Positions 60,701-64,000 of a stretch of 64,000 nucleotides of DNA are shown piece by piece. A model generated the notes under the pieces. That model did no database searches and had not been told where the DNA came from. It saw nothing but the letters and a program-made list of their open reading frames with translations. The translations under genes were made by a program, and so were the position numbers. The stretch covers positions 3,968,001 to 4,032,000 of the forward strand of contig OX359194.1 in NCBI GenBank assembly GCA_947172415.1, written 5' to 3'. The first letter of the stretch is position 1. Every line of letters begins with the position of its first letter. The DNA is from Chondrosia reniformis (taxonomy: Eukaryota; Porifera; Demospongiae; Chondrillida; Chondrillidae).

Positions 60701-63530
60701 ATAATTGTATGTACTAGTAATATGTACTAGTTGTAAATACTAGTCATATGTACTAGTTGTAAGTAACAGTTATATGTGCAAGTTGTATGAAGTTGTTGTA
60801 TGTACTAGTTCGATGAACTCGTATGTACTCAAGGCTACTTTTATGTATTAGTTGTATGTACTAGTTGTGTGTACTAGTTATATATACTAGTTGTGTGAAC
60901 TACTTGTGTGGAGTAATTATATGTACTAGTTGTATATACTAGTTGAATATACTAGTTGTGGCACTAGTTTTATGTAATAGTTGTATGTACTAGATGTATA
61001 TACTAGTTATATGTACTAGTTGTGTGAACTAGTTGTGTGGACTAGTTTTATGTACCCGTTCTATGTACTAGTTCCATGTACTAATTATAGAACTAATTGT
61101 ATGTGCTACTTGTGTGTACTACCTGTATGGACTAGGTGTATGTACTAGTTGTATGTACTAGGTGTATGTACAAGTTGTATGTTCTAGTACTGGTTGTATT
61201 TACTACTTCTAGGTATTATTTGTATGTACTAGTTGTATGGACTAGTCCTAGTTATATTTACAAGTTGTATGTACTAGTTGTATGCACTAATTGTAGATTC
61301 GAGTATTAGTTGAACTATGTAATAGGTAGGTCCTAGTTTTATGTACTAGTTGTATGTACTCGTTCTATGTACTAATTGTATGCACTAGTTGTATGTACTA
61401 TTTGTAAGTATTAGGTGTATATACTAGTTTTACGTATCCAGTTGTATGTACCAGTTGTATGTGGTAGATTTATGTACACGTTCTGTGAACAAGCTGTGTG
61501 TAATAGTTGTATCTAATACTTCTATAAACTAGTTGTGTGTAATTGTTTATGTACAAGCTCTATTTACTAGTTGTAGTTACTAGTTGTATCTACTAGTTGT
61601 ATGTACTAGTAACTAGTTGTATGTACAAGTTATATGTACTAGTTGTATTTATTAGTTGTATTTTCTAGTTGTATGCTTCAGTTGTATGTACTAGTTGGAT
61701 GTTCTAATTGTTTGTACTAGTTGTATGTACTAGTTGTATGTACTCGATACTAGTTGTGTGTACTAGTTGTGCATACTAGTTATATGTACTAGTTTTACTT
61801 ATTAGTTGTATGTACTAGTTGTATCGTACAGTTGTATGTACTAGTTGTATGTTCTAATTGTTTGTACTAGTTGTATGTACTAGTTGTATGTACACGATAC
61901 TAGTTTGTGTACTAGTTTTTTGTACAAGTTATATTTAGTACTTGTATGAACTATGTTATATTTAGTACATTCTAGTACTAGTTATACTAAGTACTCGGTA
62001 GGTACTAGTTTTATGCACTAGTTGTATTTTATGTACTGGTTGTATGTACCAGGTGTATGTACTGGTTAGTAGTTGCATATACAAGATATATTTTCTACTT
62101 ATATGTACTTGTTGTATATATTATATGTACTAGTTATTGGACTAGTTGTATGTACTAGGTGAATGTACTAGGTGAATGTACTAGTTGAATGTACTAGTTG
62201 TATTTACTATAGATGTATGTACTAGAATTGTACTAGTTGTATGTACTAGTTTTATGAACTCATTTTAAGGACAAGTTCTTTGTACTAGTTGGGGTACTAG
62301 TTTTATGTGCTAGTTGTATGCACTAGTTGTATGTATCAGTTGAATATAATATTTAATATTTGTCGTTAGTATATGTATGTACTAGTTGTATGTGCTAGAT
62401 TTATGTTCTAGTTGTATGTACTAGTTGTATCTACTATTAGAATGTGCTAGTTGTATGTATTAGTCGTATGTAATAGTTTTTATGTACTTGTTACTGGTTG
62501 TTTGTACGACTTGTATGTTCTACATGTATGTACTCAAAACTAGTTGTATGTTCTGACTGTAGGTACTAGGTGTATGTACTATTTGCATGAACTAGTGGCA
62601 TGAACTGATTTTAAGTAATTTACTAGTTGTATGTACTAGTACTAGTTTCATTTACACGTTGAAGATCCTAAACGTACGTTCTAGTTGTATGAACTAGTTT
62701 TATGGACTAGCTGAATGTACTAGTTGTATGTACTGGTTATATTTGTTAGTTGCAGGAACTAGTTATATTTACTAGGTGTATGGACTAGTTGTATGTACTA
62801 GTACTAGGTATATTTACCAGTTGTAGGTACAAGTTGTATGTACAGGTTTATGTAATAGTTGTTTGTACAGATAGTATGTACTAGTTGTATGTCCTAGTTG
62901 TATGTACCAATTATCTAGTAGTTGTTTGTGCTAGTTGTCTTAACTTGTTTTATGCACTTTTTATGTACTAGTTGTATGAACAAGTTGTAGATACTATTAC
63001 AGGTAATATTAAATAGTTGTAGGTACTGTTACAGGTAATATTAAATAGTTGTAGGTACTACTTGTATGTACTAGTTATATGTACAAGTTGTATGTACTAG
63101 GTGTATGTTCTGGTTGTATGTACTAGTTGTATGTACTAGATATATGTACTAGTTATATGTACTAGTTGTGTGTACTAGTTGTAGGCACTAGTTATAGGTA
63201 CAAGTACTAGTAATATTAACAAGTTGTAGGTACTACTTGTATGAACTAGTTATATGTACTAGCTGTATGTACTGTTTACTAGTTGTATTTACTAGTTGTA
63301 TGGTCTGGTTGTATGTACTAGTTGTATGAACTAGTAATATGTACTACTTGTGTGTACTAGTTGTATGTATTAATTGTGGGTCCAGTTTTATGTACTAGTT
63401 GTAGATACTAGTCGTATGTACTAGATGTAAGTAATAAGTTATATGTACTAGTTGTATGAAGTAGTTTTATGTACTAGTTGTAAGTAATCGTATGTACTTG
63501 TTGCTAGTTTTATGTACTAGTTGTATGAAC
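57711..63530 (+). repeat. 13-mer satellite, forward orientation, with long-range duplications
   Basis: About 5.8 kb of TTGTATGTACTAG units. The block at 57720-58090 (CTAATACTTTTATGAAC, GTGTAATTGTTTAT) recurs at about 61505-61945. A block with TTCTATGAACTAGCTGTATG and CTTGTTG-T-GTACTAG occurs at about 58465, in part at about 58765, and at about 60035. A 132-bp direct repeat lies near 59650 and 59785. No ORF. Confidence 0.93.
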
Positions 63531-63552
63531 TCATCATCATCATCATCATCAA
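63531..63552. repeat. (ATC)n tail of minus-strand LINE
   Basis: Seven ATC units, that is (GAT)n on the minus strand, lie between the LINE 3' UTR and the satellite. Short microsatellite tails of this kind are typical of RTE-like and some other poly-A-less LINEs. Confidence 0.7.
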
Positions 63553-63644
63553 GCATGTTGTACACGCTATGTAAGTAACCACATCAGCTATAGTTAATAT
63601 AAATAATGTCAGTTCACAATATCAGTTATTTGTCAATTAGTCAA

Positions 63645-64000
63645 TTATCTGTCACGCCATTTCTGAAAGGATTGACATAGGTTTTCCCAGTAGCCTCTGA
63701 TGATACTTCTCCAATCCTCACTCTGCACCTCTGTAGCCCAGTCTTGATATGCTGGCAGACCTGCCCACTTCAACACTGCCTTTAGCGTGTCACTCCATCT
63801 GAAGGTGGGTCGACCTCGATTTCGCTTTCCTTCTGCCATCTCTGAAAACATCAGCAACCTTGGAAGGCGGTCTCCAGGCAGGTTGATTAACCTGGCAGCC
63901 CAGAAAAGTGTGCGTTCTGCCAGCTGTACCCGTAGAGGCAGCATGCTCAGTTCGCTGTAGGCAGTGGTCATGCGGACACGATCAGTGGGTCTTGACCCCA
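63645..64000 (-). pseudogene. LINE (non-LTR) ORF2 C-terminus, continues past right edge
   Basis: The frame is open from the window edge to the stop at 63645-63647: TDRVRMTTAYSELSMLPL, FWAARLINLPGDRLPRLLMF, EMAEGKRNRGRPTFRWSDTL and DWRSIIRGYW. The block W-x-A-R-(L/V), R-L-P-R-x-L-x-F-x-E-M-x-E-G-K-R-x-R-G-R-P-x-x-R-W-x-D is the well-known tail of apurinic-endonuclease LINE ORF2 proteins (RTE/CR1/jockey type). The RT and endonuclease domains would lie beyond 64000. The 3' UTR is about 90 bp (63553-63644), ending in (GAT)n. No stop lies inside the visible part; whether the whole copy is intact cannot be judged. Confidence 0.82.

Noticed and set aside
3073..63530. Possible CRISPR array because of regular short repeats
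   Set aside because: There are no unique spacers of constant length and no cas genes. The units are contiguous 7- and 13-bp satellites in a eukaryotic setting.

Overview
The window looks like repeat-dominated, very AT-rich nuclear DNA of a metazoan, most likely a marine invertebrate such as a sponge or cnidarian (inference). The evidence is long arrays of simple satellite units interrupted by dead copies of animal-type retroelements: an R2-like non-LTR element with a restriction-like endonuclease, Penelope-like elements with a GIY-YIG domain, a LINE ORF2 tail, and two RT-element families I know only by their sequence signatures. No intact cellular gene, rRNA, tRNA, CRISPR array or bacterial operon was found.

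Two satellites make up most of the bases. One is a degenerate heptamer, ATAATCN with N mostly C, A or G, at about 3.07-11.39, 19.32-27.82 and 31.18-32.28 kb. The other is a 13-mer, TTGTATGTACTAG. It runs forward at 2.76-3.07, 38.64-46.67, 49.95-50.70, 53.64-55.27 and 57.71-63.53 kb, and reversed at 11.39-19.14, 32.28-34.17 and 34.88-36.96 kb. Both satellites carry higher-order duplications: 772 bp at 3.3 kb, about 1.95 kb at 19.4-25.2 kb, 226 bp at 40.2 kb, and several others.

Elements from left to right: R2-like copy A (3-2755, with a single internal stop in its visible ORF); a Penelope RT fragment exactly at a satellite junction (19.14 kb); a 1.1-kb insert carrying a perfect 175-bp palindrome (22.4-23.5 kb); a nearly full-length Cys-rich/RT/endonuclease-like element with a 15-bp target duplication (27.9-31.2 kb); a Penelope GIY-YIG copy framed by inverted terminal repeats (34.2-34.9 kb); a fold-back element with 154-bp arms (36.96-37.75 kb) that shares motifs with the first palindrome; a unique 0.9-kb block; a 0.47-kb unique insert (39.5 kb); a solo Penelope end (42.1 kb); a second Penelope copy on the minus strand (44.7-45.3 kb); an 85-bp poly-A retroposon with a 13-bp target duplication (45.85 kb); and a second Cys-rich/RT element split by a 1-kb inverted duplication that includes host satellite (46.7-50.1 kb). 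Then come R2-like copy B (50.7-53.6 kb), a 2.4-kb non-satellite block holding an RT-element C-terminus (57 kb), and the 3' end of a LINE leaving the window on the minus strand (63.5-64 kb).

Nothing here works together as a pathway. The biology is a satellite domain acting as a sink and rearrangement substrate for retroelements. Most interesting are the inverted structures (perfect palindrome, fold-backs, satellite strand switches, inverted element fragments) and the exact 9-cysteine motif conserved between two decayed copies of one retroelement family.
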